NCBI GenBank assembly: GCA_900545805.1
Contig: URAL01000044.1
Coordinates: 1 to 13,551 of the forward strand
Origin: an uncultured Eubacteriales bacterium
GTDB taxonomy: Bacteria; Bacillota; Clostridia; Oscillospirales; Oscillospiraceae
Direction of reading: 5' to 3'
Length of the DNA stretch: 13,551 bases
Below are positions 5,176 through 13,332 of the stretch, in pieces; position 1 is the stretch's first letter; every line of letters begins with the position of its first letter. Position numbers and translations under genes: made by a program. Below the pieces are notes generated by a model, which worked only from the letters and a program-made list of their open reading frames with translations, was not told the origin of the DNA and did no database searches.

Positions 5176-6786
5176 ATGACATTTCAACAGAAATTGCGTA
5201 AATTCAGTAAGCAGCAGCTTTGGGACGAATACTGCGGCTACCTGGATCTCAACATAAAAGAATATATGTACATTCAGCGCCGCCTCATGCAGGAGCAGAT
5301 AAACTTATGGTGCGCGTCCGAGCTCGGAAAGAGCATATACAGGGCCGACGTGCCTGATAGCATCGAGGAGTTCCTGCAAATTATGCCGCTGACGAGCTAT
5401 GAAAGCTATGCCGACGTGTTGTTTCGCCGTGACCCGGATACGCTTCCCGAAGCTCCGGTGATATGGATAGAAACGACATGGGAGGGCGGCCTGCGACCGA
5501 TAAAGATTGCGCCTTATACGCGAAGGATGCTCGATTCGTATAAGCACAATATCATGGCGATGGCCATGCTTGTGTCGGGTCACGGGAAAGCCGACTTCAA
5601 TATTCGTCCGGGGCACCGCTTCCTGTACGGCGGCGCGCCGCTTCCTTATGAAACAGGACTTATTCCGAGCCTCATGAACGAGGAGATGCGCTTTGAGTGG
5701 CTGCCCGACAGCGACGAGTATTCAGACCTCAGCTTCAGTCAGCGCATGAAAAAGGGCTTCAAAATGGCCTTTAACGGCGGCATAGACTATTTTTTCGCCA
5801 TGGGCAGCGTCGCAAATTACATAACGGAGAATTTCGATAAGCAGATATCCTCGGGCGGAGGCGGCGGGGGGGTGCAGATATCACCGGTCATCGCTGCACG
5901 GTATATAAAGGCAAAATATAACTGCCGAAGGGAGCATCGCAAGATACGTCCGGTAGACCTTTTCCGCATAACGGGCTTTGCATGTACCGGAACCGATGGC
6001 AAGTGCTACCGTGATAAGCTCGCCGAGGCATGGGGCGTAACGCCGGTTGAGGTAGCCGCCGGAACGGAATCAACCTGTGTCGGCTGCGACACATGGGAGC
6101 AGCGCGGCATGGTGCTGTTTCCGGACTCCTGCTTTTATGAATTTATCCCGGAAAGCGAGATGCACAGGAATCTTGCCGATCCGAGCTGCACGCCGCTCAC
6201 CTGCTTGATGGACGAGGTGCGCCCCGGCGCAAGGTACGAGCTCGTCATAAGCGTACTGCACGGCGGTGCGTTCATGCGTTATCGCATCGGCGATGTGTAC
6301 AGATGCACCGAGATTGATAAGGTGACCGGTGTTCCGCGCTTTACATATGTAGACCGCATCCCGACAGTTATTGACATTGCGGGCTTTACGCGCATAACCG
6401 AAAAATCCATCACCGAGGTAATTCGCATGTCAAAGCTCGGCATAGGCGACTGGATAGCTGCAAAGGAGTATGACGAAGACAATACGCCGTTTCTGCACAT
6501 ATACCTTGAGGTAACTCCCGAGGCAAGGGCAAACGACGTCGTAACAAAGCAGGTGCTCACCGAGCATCTGTCGGTGTATTTCAGATATTTTGACAGCGAT
6601 TATAAGGATCTTAAGAAGCTGCTTAACATAGAGCCCCTGCAAATAAGCATACTGCCGTATAAAACAATAGATAGCTTTGAAAAAAAGCAGGGGATTAAAA
6701 TGAGCCGCATAAACCCCGATTCCCTGTGGCTCAAGGCCATGCTCAGCGAAGCCAGAACCGCAAAGTATACGGAGGAAAGAGCATGA
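5176..6786 (+). CDS. GH3-family acyl-adenylating / acyl-amido synthetase-like protein
   Basis: The 536-residue protein looks like a full-length GH3 protein. GH3 enzymes belong to the ANL (adenylate-forming) superfamily; the plant members activate a carboxylate (jasmonate, auxin) with ATP and join it to an amino acid. Visible signs are PLTSYESYADVL (71-82), VAAGTEST (293-300) at the ANL YGxTE position, CFYEFIPESE (319-328) typical of GH3, then PGARYELVISV (350-360), MRYRIGDVYR (367-376) and YVDRIP (391-396). The first phosphate-binding motif, normally SSGTTGG-like, reads IWIETTWEGGLRP (96-108) and is clearly altered. A run of six glycines (227-232) is encoded partly by a 7-G tract. The ribosome site is weak (GGACGG, 5165-5170), 19 nt after the previous gene. 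The substrate is unknown. Bacterial GH3 proteins are little characterised, so enzymatic activity is inferred from fold family only. Confidence 0.8.
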   Translation: MTFQQKLRKFSKQQLWDEYCGYLDLNIKEYMYIQRRLMQEQINLWCASELGKSIYRADVPDSIEEFLQIMPLTSYESYADVLFRRDPDTLPEAPVIWIETTWEGGLRPIKIAPYTRRMLDSYKHNIMAMAMLVSGHGKADFNIRPGHRFLYGGAPLPYETGLIPSLMNEEMRFEWLPDSDEYSDLSFSQRMKKGFKMAFNGGIDYFFAMGSVANYITENFDKQISSGGGGGGVQISPVIAARYIKAKYNCRREHRKIRPVDLFRITGFACTGTDGKCYRDKLAEAWGVTPVEVAAGTESTCVGCDTWEQRGMVLFPDSCFYEFIPESEMHRNLADPSCTPLTCLMDEVRPGARYELVISVLHGGAFMRYRIGDVYRCTEIDKVTGVPRFTYVDRIPTVIDIAGFTRITEKSITEVIRMSKLGIGDWIAAKEYDEDNTPFLHIYLEVTPEARANDVVTKQVLTEHLSVYFRYFDSDYKDLKKLLNIEPLQISILPYKTIDSFEKKQGIKMSRINPDSLWLKAMLSEARTAKYTEERA

Positions 6787-9728
6787 ACGTATCATACATA
6801 TATATAAATATTGCGGCGTTTTTGTGCTTTGCGCTTATGTTCGTTGCCTTCTGCGCGGCAGAGCGCAGCCGTGAGATGCGAGCCTGGCTCATACTGCTGG
6901 GCGACCTCGTGCTGTGGACGGGCGGAACGGTTTTCATGCGCCTGAATGTTTTCCCGAGCTACGAGTTCTGGTACTATGTTTCTCTGCTTGCACTGTTCTC
7001 CATAGCATTTCTGGTCTATAACTATGTCTACCAGTTTGCAAATGTGAAAAACAGCCTTGAGCGGATGATCTGGTTTTTCGGTACGCTCATCATACTGATT
7101 ATTTCCGCGACCGGCTTTTTCCTTGCGCCGCCTAAGCTGTCAGTCGGCAGCAACGGCATGGCGGTATATACCTATGCGATGGACTGGAGGATCGGAATAC
7201 CGACGGTATTTTTCATGTTCATTGTCGGCTCCATACTGAAGCTGTTTCGCAGGATACTTGCTGCCAAGGGCAAAAAAGCCCCCGGAGTTGCCGAGCTAAT
7301 AATAGGCTGCTTTCTTATGGCCATCGGTAATATCGTGCAGATACTCCCGGGAAATACCTTCCCCTGGGATACGCTGTTCGGCCTTGCATTTGCCATTTTG
7401 TTCATCCGCTCGCTTTATAAGCGCAGAATGTTCAACACAACGCCGGTCATTTCAAGCAGCATACTCATGCTCGTTTCGTCTGCACTGTGCGTAGGCGTAG
7501 CCGCGCTGTTTTTTGAAAAGATAGTTTCGCTGTTCAAAAAAATCGGCGGACATCTGGGAAGCCCGGAGATAGAGGCGTTCCTCTTTCTTGCCATTATTCT
7601 TTTTGCCGCCATATCCGCGTTCAGAAAGCTTTTAAACTCAATCTTTTCTGATGAGGAACGCCAGGGCAGCAGAATAAAGCAGTACAGCGACAGCGTCTCC
7701 AAGACTCTGGATATTGACAGCATACTGCGTCAGACCGTAAAAGTCATAAAAAACGAGATACATGTAAATCAGCTGTATATTTGTCTGCTGCAAAACGGAA
7801 AATACGTTCCGATGTGCAGCGCTATGCCATTGAAGCCGGCGGCGTTCACAATCGCGTACGATCATCCCTGCGTAAAATACTTTGAAGAAGACGATTCGGG
7901 CAGAAACCATATAGTAATAAAGGAATTTGAAGCCGATTCCCTGTACAGATCCATGTGGGGCTCGGAGAAGGAGCTGTTTTCAGATTACGGCATCTCCTGC
8001 ATCTGCGCTCTCAAGGACGGCAGCAGCGTCGTAGGACTTCTGCTGCTTGCCGAAAAGGAAAAGGGCGTGGGCTATACCTATGCCGATTTCTCGTTTCTGA
8101 GCACGGTATCTGCGATAGCATCCATCGCCATCAAAAACGCGGCGCTGTATGAGCAGGTTTCAGAGCGCGAGCACCTGTTTTCGAGTATGACCGCGTTTAT
8201 ACCGAACGTCATTCTGATCAAGCCCAAGGGCGAGAGCAAATATTGCTTTATAAGCGCCAACACCGAGAAGGTTCTGGGACTTCCTGCCGACTATTTTACC
8301 GAGCGCTCAGCCATACAGACGTTGCGTGAAAATGTTGATAAGGAAACTGCCGAAAAGGTCGTATCGGCGCTGTCGGCATCCGACGGCAGCGGCGGATATA
8401 TGGTAGATATCCCGTTTAAGACAGGCGACGGCAGAGATATTACGCTCAGATGCGCGTTTTCCCCCATTGTGACGGGCGGCATAAAGTCGCACTATGTCTG
8501 CGTCGCAACGGACATAACGCAGGATATTGAGGCGCAGCTTCTTCTGCGCAATTCCGTTGAGCTTGCGCAGGATTCCAGCCGCGCAAAGGGCGAGTTCCTA
8601 TCGCACATGTCGCATGAGATACGCACGCCCATGAACTCCATAGCGGGTCTTACATATCTTGCGCGTGAAATGGTCGGCGAGGGACACGATGATGAGCTGC
8701 GCGATTATCTTAACCAGATCGATCAGGCCTCGCAGTATCTTTTGAGCCTGCTCAACAACATAATGGATATGAGCAAGATCGAAAGCAGCAAGTATGAGAT
8801 AAACACAAAGCCCTTCGATATCTCCGTCGTGCTTGACGAGGTGTATTCCGTGTTCAGCGCGACAATGAGCACCAAGGGCGTAAAATTTATAATCAACACC
8901 GACGGGCTTAATGCCCCCAACGTCCTCGGAGACGAGCTTTCCCTGCGCAAGATACTCAATAACCTGCTGTCTAACGCAAATAAGTTTACAAAAGCGGGCG
9001 GCAGCGTGACTCTGATCGCTTCACAGAGGCTGATGAGCGAAAAATCGTCCATGCTTCACCTTGAGGTGTCCGACACCGGCGTCGGCATAAGCGAGGACTT
9101 TATCGGCCACCTCTTCGAGCCGTACACGCAGGAGCAGAGCGCAAACGGCGGCAGAGCGGCCGGCAGCGGCCTGGGCATGGCGATATGCAAGAGTATGATC
9201 GACCTCCAGGGCGGCACTATATCCGTAAAAAGCAAGCTCGGCGCAGGAACGACGTTCTTCGTCGATATTCCGTATCTGATCGGCACAGCGTCGGTCAGGG
9301 ATACTGCGAGCGTCGACTGCTCGGCGATAAACGGACGGCGCATCATGGTAGTCGACGATGTCGCAATAAACACGACCATTACCTGCCGTCTGCTCGAGAG
9401 GCACGGCGCGGTCGTAGACTGCGCGGAAAACGGCAGGGAGGCGGTGGAGCTTTTCCGCTCAAAGCCCGATTATTATTACGACTGCATCCTTATGGATATC
9501 CAGATGCCGGAGATGAACGGCATAGAGGCGACCTCGCGCATCCGCGCCTCCGGCAAGCGGTGCAGCCCGGTGATTCCCATACTTGCCATGACGGCGGACG
9601 CCTTCATAAACGAGCAGGGAGGAGCGCTCAGCGATTTTTCGGGCTATATCCTAAAGCCCGTAAAGCCCGATGAGCTTTACGCCAAGCTCGTCGGCATATT
9701 TGAAAATCAAAGAGGTATACATGCTTAG
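6783..9728 (+). CDS. Membrane hybrid histidine kinase (multi-TM, GAF, PAS, HisKA, HATPase, REC)
   Basis: The start is taken at the ATG overlapping the GH3 stop as ATGA, with GGAGG at 6771-6775; an upstream in-frame ATG at 6726 lies inside the GH3 gene and lacks a site. The product has 981 residues. About seven helices (8-27, 34-53, 62-83, 96-114, 135-156, 171-188, 197-211) resemble the N-terminal 7TM region of sensor kinases, and two more follow (222-243, 264-285). Then come a GAF-like domain (about 300-455), a PAS-like domain (466-583) and the kinase core: H-box SHMSHEIRTP with His611, N-box NNLLSNANKF (726-735), G1 DTGVGI (764-769), G2 GSGLGM (794-799). A receiver (about 850-970) has Asp858-Asp859, phosphoacceptor Asp905 in LMDIQMPEMNG and Lys958. 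It lacks an Hpt domain, which the separate gene at 4288 can supply. Its ligand is unknown. Confidence 0.92.
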   Translation: MNVSYIYINIAAFLCFALMFVAFCAAERSREMRAWLILLGDLVLWTGGTVFMRLNVFPSYEFWYYVSLLALFSIAFLVYNYVYQFANVKNSLERMIWFFGTLIILIISATGFFLAPPKLSVGSNGMAVYTYAMDWRIGIPTVFFMFIVGSILKLFRRILAAKGKKAPGVAELIIGCFLMAIGNIVQILPGNTFPWDTLFGLAFAILFIRSLYKRRMFNTTPVISSSILMLVSSALCVGVAALFFEKIVSLFKKIGGHLGSPEIEAFLFLAIILFAAISAFRKLLNSIFSDEERQGSRIKQYSDSVSKTLDIDSILRQTVKVIKNEIHVNQLYICLLQNGKYVPMCSAMPLKPAAFTIAYDHPCVKYFEEDDSGRNHIVIKEFEADSLYRSMWGSEKELFSDYGISCICALKDGSSVVGLLLLAEKEKGVGYTYADFSFLSTVSAIASIAIKNAALYEQVSEREHLFSSMTAFIPNVILIKPKGESKYCFISANTEKVLGLPADYFTERSAIQTLRENVDKETAEKVVSALSASDGSGGYMVDIPFKTGDGRDITLRCAFSPIVTGGIKSHYVCVATDITQDIEAQLLLRNSVELAQDSSRAKGEFLSHMSHEIRTPMNSIAGLTYLAREMVGEGHDDELRDYLNQIDQASQYLLSLLNNIMDMSKIESSKYEINTKPFDISVVLDEVYSVFSATMSTKGVKFIINTDGLNAPNVLGDELSLRKILNNLLSNANKFTKAGGSVTLIASQRLMSEKSSMLHLEVSDTGVGISEDFIGHLFEPYTQEQSANGGRAAGSGLGMAICKSMIDLQGGTISVKSKLGAGTTFFVDIPYLIGTASVRDTASVDCSAINGRRIMVVDDVAINTTITCRLLERHGAVVDCAENGREAVELFRSKPDYYYDCILMDIQMPEMNGIEATSRIRASGKRCSPVIPILAMTADAFINEQGGALSDFSGYILKPVKPDELYAKLVGIFENQRGIHA

Positions 9729-11058
9729 ATCACTTTTCCAAAAAGGCCAGAGCGCGGTCAGCGCAATGTGGAGCAGCAAATACTATCTGCCGGTGCTGCT
9801 GATAATGGCAGCTGCCGCGACGGTAACGCAGACCTCGTTTGAGTGTATGTGCCTGTTTGTGCTCGTCGCTATTCTGATGCTTATATTCTGCGACGATATG
9901 ATGTCTATTCTCGCACCGATCTGCTTCATTTTGCAGATATCGGTCGAATACTACAGGGACTATTCTCAGCTCGTGCCGTATATGATGTACGCGATAGTGC
10001 CGTTTACGCTGGCGCTTATATTTAACCTCATATACTATCGCCGCCCTGTGAGAGCCGGTATGCTCAAATACCCTCTCGCGGCGGTATCGCTTGCACTTAT
10101 CCTCGGCGGCGTCGGGACAATTTCTGCACAAGATTATTTAAAACCCATCAGCATGTATTATATGATTGCCCTTGGGCTTGCACAGCTTGTGCTTTATGTC
10201 CTGTTCTGTACCCGTCTTGAGAATAAGCGCGATTATGACAGAGTCGAGCGCGTTGCTCAGACAGTCTACGCGGCGGGAATACTGTTCGCTGTTGTGATAT
10301 TCAGCTTTTATATTCAAAACCTAGATAAATTCCTCGAAAAGGGCGGAGTGCTGTTTTATAAGCCGCGTAATTATTTGACGACGATGTTTCTTATGTGCTT
10401 GCCAATGACCTGCATTCTCGTTCGCCGCAGCAATCTCTATCTTATCGGCACGGCCTTTATGTACATCGCCATGGTCATGACCGGCTCGCGCAGCGGACTG
10501 CTGTTCGGCTCGGTGCTGCTTGTGATGTGCGCTATATACATTTATATTACCAACAAGAAAAGCCGCAGACTGTATAATCTGCTGTTCGGCTGCGCCGCGC
10601 TGCTCGCGGTGGCGGCGGCTGTCGTTATAGTGCCGGAGCTCTACGCCGCACGCATAGAAAACGCCGCTGCCGGCGATAAGACGCGCATAGAATTTATAAG
10701 GCGCGGCATAAACAATTTCCTCAGCCATCCCGTATTAGGCATAGGTATCGGCAGCACTAAGGATATTGAGATATTCAAGGCCTACGTTCCGGGAAGTCTT
10801 GTGTTTTATCACAATGCCGTCATTCAGGTCATTAGCTCAATGGGGCTTGCGGGTATCGCGGCCTACGGCTGGATATTTATCAAGCGCCTTAAAATGCTGT
10901 GGCAGGGCAGAAAAAGCACCGGAGTATGCGCCTTTGCCCTGTCTTACATCGGCATACTCATGATGAGCATGACAAACCCCGGCATATTCTGCCCGTTCCC
11001 CGAGGTGGGACTTCTGACGCTTATGTTTGCAATGATCGAAAAGGAAGAATCAATATAA
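9721..11058 (+). CDS. O-antigen ligase/polymerase-like (Wzy_C) integral membrane protein
   Basis: The start is the ATG at 9721 with AGAGG at 9711-9715, overlapping the kinase gene by 8 nt; an earlier ATG at 9670 is inside the kinase gene without a site. The 445-residue protein has about ten to twelve membrane helices. It shows the marks of the O-antigen ligase family: MTGSRSGLLFGS (253-264), RIEFIRRGINNFLSHPVLG (322-340) at the start of a large outer loop, and FYHNAVIQVISSMGLAG (362-378). The last fits the ligase signature H[NSQ]x9Gxx[GTY], with His364 and Gly375/Gly378. Family members join or polymerise undecaprenyl-linked glycans, and some attach glycans to proteins. No glycosyltransferase or sugar-nucleotide genes are beside it, so in a Gram-positive host its acceptor is unclear. 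It could modify teichoic acid-like polymers, a capsule, or surface proteins. Confidence 0.83.
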   Translation: MLRSLFQKGQSAVSAMWSSKYYLPVLLIMAAAATVTQTSFECMCLFVLVAILMLIFCDDMMSILAPICFILQISVEYYRDYSQLVPYMMYAIVPFTLALIFNLIYYRRPVRAGMLKYPLAAVSLALILGGVGTISAQDYLKPISMYYMIALGLAQLVLYVLFCTRLENKRDYDRVERVAQTVYAAGILFAVVIFSFYIQNLDKFLEKGGVLFYKPRNYLTTMFLMCLPMTCILVRRSNLYLIGTAFMYIAMVMTGSRSGLLFGSVLLVMCAIYIYITNKKSRRLYNLLFGCAALLAVAAAVVIVPELYAARIENAAAGDKTRIEFIRRGINNFLSHPVLGIGIGSTKDIEIFKAYVPGSLVFYHNAVIQVISSMGLAGIAAYGWIFIKRLKMLWQGRKSTGVCAFALSYIGILMMSMTNPGIFCPFPEVGLLTLMFAMIEKEESI

Positions 11059-11078
11059 TAAATATGGAGGAAGAAAAA

Positions 11079-13169
11079 ATGAAAAGAGGACTCAGTATCG
11101 TGCTGGTGCTCATGCTGCTTGTCTCGCTTGTGCCGCTCCCGGCATTGGCGGCCGGCGAGGGCTATGAGACCATCACAGGCAGCATCATGTTCAATGCCGG
11201 GCATGATGACATGGAGACGGATCACCCGTGCCCGTTCACCTACAGCGACGGCTACTTCACCGACACGGCGTATCAGTACAGGCAGGATCTTGCCGCGGTG
11301 ACCATGGCAATGTGTCTTGCCTCCGGCAACGTCGCCGACCCCGAGCGCTACCGCGAGGGTCCTGCAAACCTTGAGGATTTCTTAAAGCAGATCGGCTTTT
11401 CCGGCTTCGAGGCAAACGCGGACTTCGTCACGCGTCCCGGCCGCAACACCTTCGGCGTCGGCATCGCGAACAAGGAGATCCGCGTAAACGGCGAGAAGTA
11501 CACCGTCATCGCCGTCGGTCTGCGCGGCTGCGGCTACTACGCCGAGTGGGCGGGCGACTTAAACGTCGGTCTTGAGGGTGAGCACACAGGCTTTGCCATC
11601 TGCCGCGACAAGGCGCTCGACTTTTTGCAGAGCTATCTTGCAAAGCACAGCGAGATCACAGGCAGGATCAAGCTCTGGTGCACAGGCTACAGCCGCGGTG
11701 CGGCTGGAGCAAACCTCCTCGGCGGCGCGCTCGACGATATGTTCATGTCCGGCGCCTCCGTCGGCAAGAACGTCACACTCTCCCCGAAGGATATGTATAT
11801 CTACACCTTTGAAGCTCCCAAGGGCGCGGATATCAACAAGGTCGGCGGCAGGATATACGAAAACATCCACAACGTCATCAACTACAACGACCTCGTCGTG
11901 CGCGTAGCGCCCGAGTGCATGGGCTTTGCCCGCTACGGCGTTGACCACGTCATGCCCTCGGCAAAGCTCGATACAAACTACGCCGAGCTGAAGGAGAACA
12001 TGCTCAAGGTCTTTGCAACCTTTGAAAATGCTGGCAAATACCGCATTGACGACTTCAAATACGTCACCGTGACCCCGGGCGCGACCGCAGATAAGATCAT
12101 CAGGAGCATCCGCGGCGACGTCATGACCCAGGGCGAATTCCTTGACATCTTCGTCGAAAAGCTCTTTACAGAGGTATTCACCACCCGCGCCGAGGTCTAC
12201 GCCGCTCAGGACGACATTCAGGAGCTCGTCCTGCCGCTCATCGGCACCTATCCCGACCAGTGGGAGACTGTCAAGCAGAGCCTTGCGGTCAACGCCAAGG
12301 ACAACATGGCGCGGCTCATATCGGCGCTTTTAAAGGGCGAGGACAGCGCGGTCGCCGTCGTCGCCGACATATTCCTTGACACGATGCGCGACGCGGGCAT
12401 CACCGAGTATAACGCCTCTCAGGTCAAGGAGATGGTGCGTCCGCTGGTCAAGATGCTCATGAAGATCGTGACCGCCTGCCCGGACGAGATGGCGACGCTG
12501 CTGTACAACATCGTCGGCATCATGAGCGCGCACTACGGTGAGCTGGGCATGTCGTGGATGCTGAGCATCCCGGCCGACTACATGAGCTCGAAGCAGTCGG
12601 GCGCCCCGTACGAGCCGCTGCCGTTTACCGACGTGCCCGACGACGCGTGGTACCGTGCAGACCTCGTCAATACCTATGAGCGCGGCCTCATAAACGGCAC
12701 AGGCGCGAACACCTTCACGCCGAATGCGATCGTCACACGCGCACAGGTCGTGACGGTGCTCTACCGCATGGCCGGCTCGCCATCGGTCGTCGGAAAGACC
12801 TGCCCGTTCACGGACAACACCGCCGCCTGGAGCCGCGACGCGATCACCTGGGCGTACAGCACCGGCGTCGCCAGGGGCTACACCGACACGCGCTTTGCCG
12901 GCACCGACACCGTCACGCGTGAGCAGCTTGCCTCGTTCCTGTACCGCTACGCCGACAAGATCGTATCCGGCGGCACGCTCAAGGCGCCGATATCCTATGC
13001 CGGCACGTTCTCCGATGCTGGACTGGTGAGCGACTATGCCGTACCGGCCATGCGCTGGGCGAATGTAAACGGCATCATCACCGGCAAGCCCGGCGGCCTG
13101 CTCGACCCACTCGGCGGCGCGACCCGCGCAGAGTTTGCCGTCATGATATCGCGTTTTGTGCAGCTGTAA
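11079..13169 (+). CDS. Secreted lipase-like alpha/beta hydrolase with three SLH repeats
   Basis: The start at 11079 has GGAGG at 11066-11070 and gives a good signal peptide: MKRG, hydrophobic core 5-20, likely cleavage after ALA (22-24). The longer frame from 10899 runs inside the ligase gene. The mature protein (696 residues with signal) has an alpha/beta-hydrolase domain (about 30-330): oxyanion-side VGLRGCGYYAEWAGDL (146-161), nucleophile elbow LWCTGYSRGAAGANLL (199-214) with Ser205 in GYSRG, and candidate Asp271 (INYNDLVV) and His290 (GVDHVMP). This resembles class 3 lipase-type proteins. A helical linker (about 335-505) leads to three SLH repeats (about 513-562, 575-625, 642-692), which normally bind pyruvylated wall polymers. 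It should act on the cell surface; the substrate is not evident. It is 20 nt after the ligase gene. From about 11300 onwards the third codon positions are visibly richer in C than in the neighbouring genes. Confidence 0.87.
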   Translation: MKRGLSIVLVLMLLVSLVPLPALAAGEGYETITGSIMFNAGHDDMETDHPCPFTYSDGYFTDTAYQYRQDLAAVTMAMCLASGNVADPERYREGPANLEDFLKQIGFSGFEANADFVTRPGRNTFGVGIANKEIRVNGEKYTVIAVGLRGCGYYAEWAGDLNVGLEGEHTGFAICRDKALDFLQSYLAKHSEITGRIKLWCTGYSRGAAGANLLGGALDDMFMSGASVGKNVTLSPKDMYIYTFEAPKGADINKVGGRIYENIHNVINYNDLVVRVAPECMGFARYGVDHVMPSAKLDTNYAELKENMLKVFATFENAGKYRIDDFKYVTVTPGATADKIIRSIRGDVMTQGEFLDIFVEKLFTEVFTTRAEVYAAQDDIQELVLPLIGTYPDQWETVKQSLAVNAKDNMARLISALLKGEDSAVAVVADIFLDTMRDAGITEYNASQVKEMVRPLVKMLMKIVTACPDEMATLLYNIVGIMSAHYGELGMSWMLSIPADYMSSKQSGAPYEPLPFTDVPDDAWYRADLVNTYERGLINGTGANTFTPNAIVTRAQVVTVLYRMAGSPSVVGKTCPFTDNTAAWSRDAITWAYSTGVARGYTDTRFAGTDTVTREQLASFLYRYADKIVSGGTLKAPISYAGTFSDAGLVSDYAVPAMRWANVNGIITGKPGGLLDPLGGATRAEFAVMISRFVQL

Positions 13170-13174
13170 TATTG

Positions 13175-13220
13175 CCCATGGCTCCCCTGCGTAAGGGGAG
13201 CTGTCACGGCTTGCCGTGAC
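13175..13220. repeat. REP-like double hairpin (copy 1 of the CTCCCC...GGGGAG unit)
   Basis: CTCCCC (13182-13187) pairs with GGGGAG (13195-13200), followed by GTCACGGC (13203-13210) with GCCGTGAC (13213-13220). The 29-nt core 13175-13203 recurs exactly at 13493-13521. Repeats of this style are scattered between genes in many gut Clostridia; that is general recollection, not a search. Confidence 0.65.
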
Positions 13221-13252
13221 TGAGGGGTCGCTTCCGGCAAAACCTGCACGAC

Positions 13253-13271
13253 GGGCGACCAATGGTCGCCC
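13253..13271. repeat. GC-rich palindrome
   Basis: GGGCGACC (13253-13260) and GGTCGCCC (13264-13271) around a 3-nt loop, without a T run, so it is not a terminator. It is part of the REP-like mosaic downstream of the SLH protein gene. Confidence 0.55.
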
Positions 13272-13302
13272 CTACGGCATAGTCGGAACAAAAATCAATA
13301 AC

Positions 13303-13332
13303 GTAGGGGCGGGCATTGCCCGCCCGTTTTTT
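13303..13332 (+). terminator. Terminator of the phosphorelay operon
   Basis: Perfect 8-bp stem GGGCGGGC (13307-13314) with GCCCGCCC (13318-13325), ATT loop, then G and six T (13327-13332). It is the first strong intrinsic terminator seen after the operon promoter at 3487, and the stem belongs to a REP-like repeat reused as a terminator. Confidence 0.8.

Noticed and set aside
6726..6782. Upstream start for the hybrid kinase
   Set aside because: It lies within the GH3 gene with no ribosome site; the ATG at 6783 has GGAGG and begins directly with a membrane helix.
9185..9673. Plus-strand 162-residue frame inside the kinase gene
   Set aside because: It is a shadow of the kinase and receiver coding region, rich in Arg and His, with no start signal.
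10899..11078. Extended N-terminus for the SLH hydrolase
   Set aside because: It would lie inside the ligase gene and hide the signal peptide; the ATG at 11079 has GGAGG and an immediate signal sequence.
12330..13262. Long open frame of 310 residues on the minus strand
   Set aside because: It lies antisense to the SLH protein gene and extends into the REP-like repeats. Its length is explained by the GC-rich codon pattern of the sense gene; composition is Arg/Ala/Gly/His-heavy with no domain.
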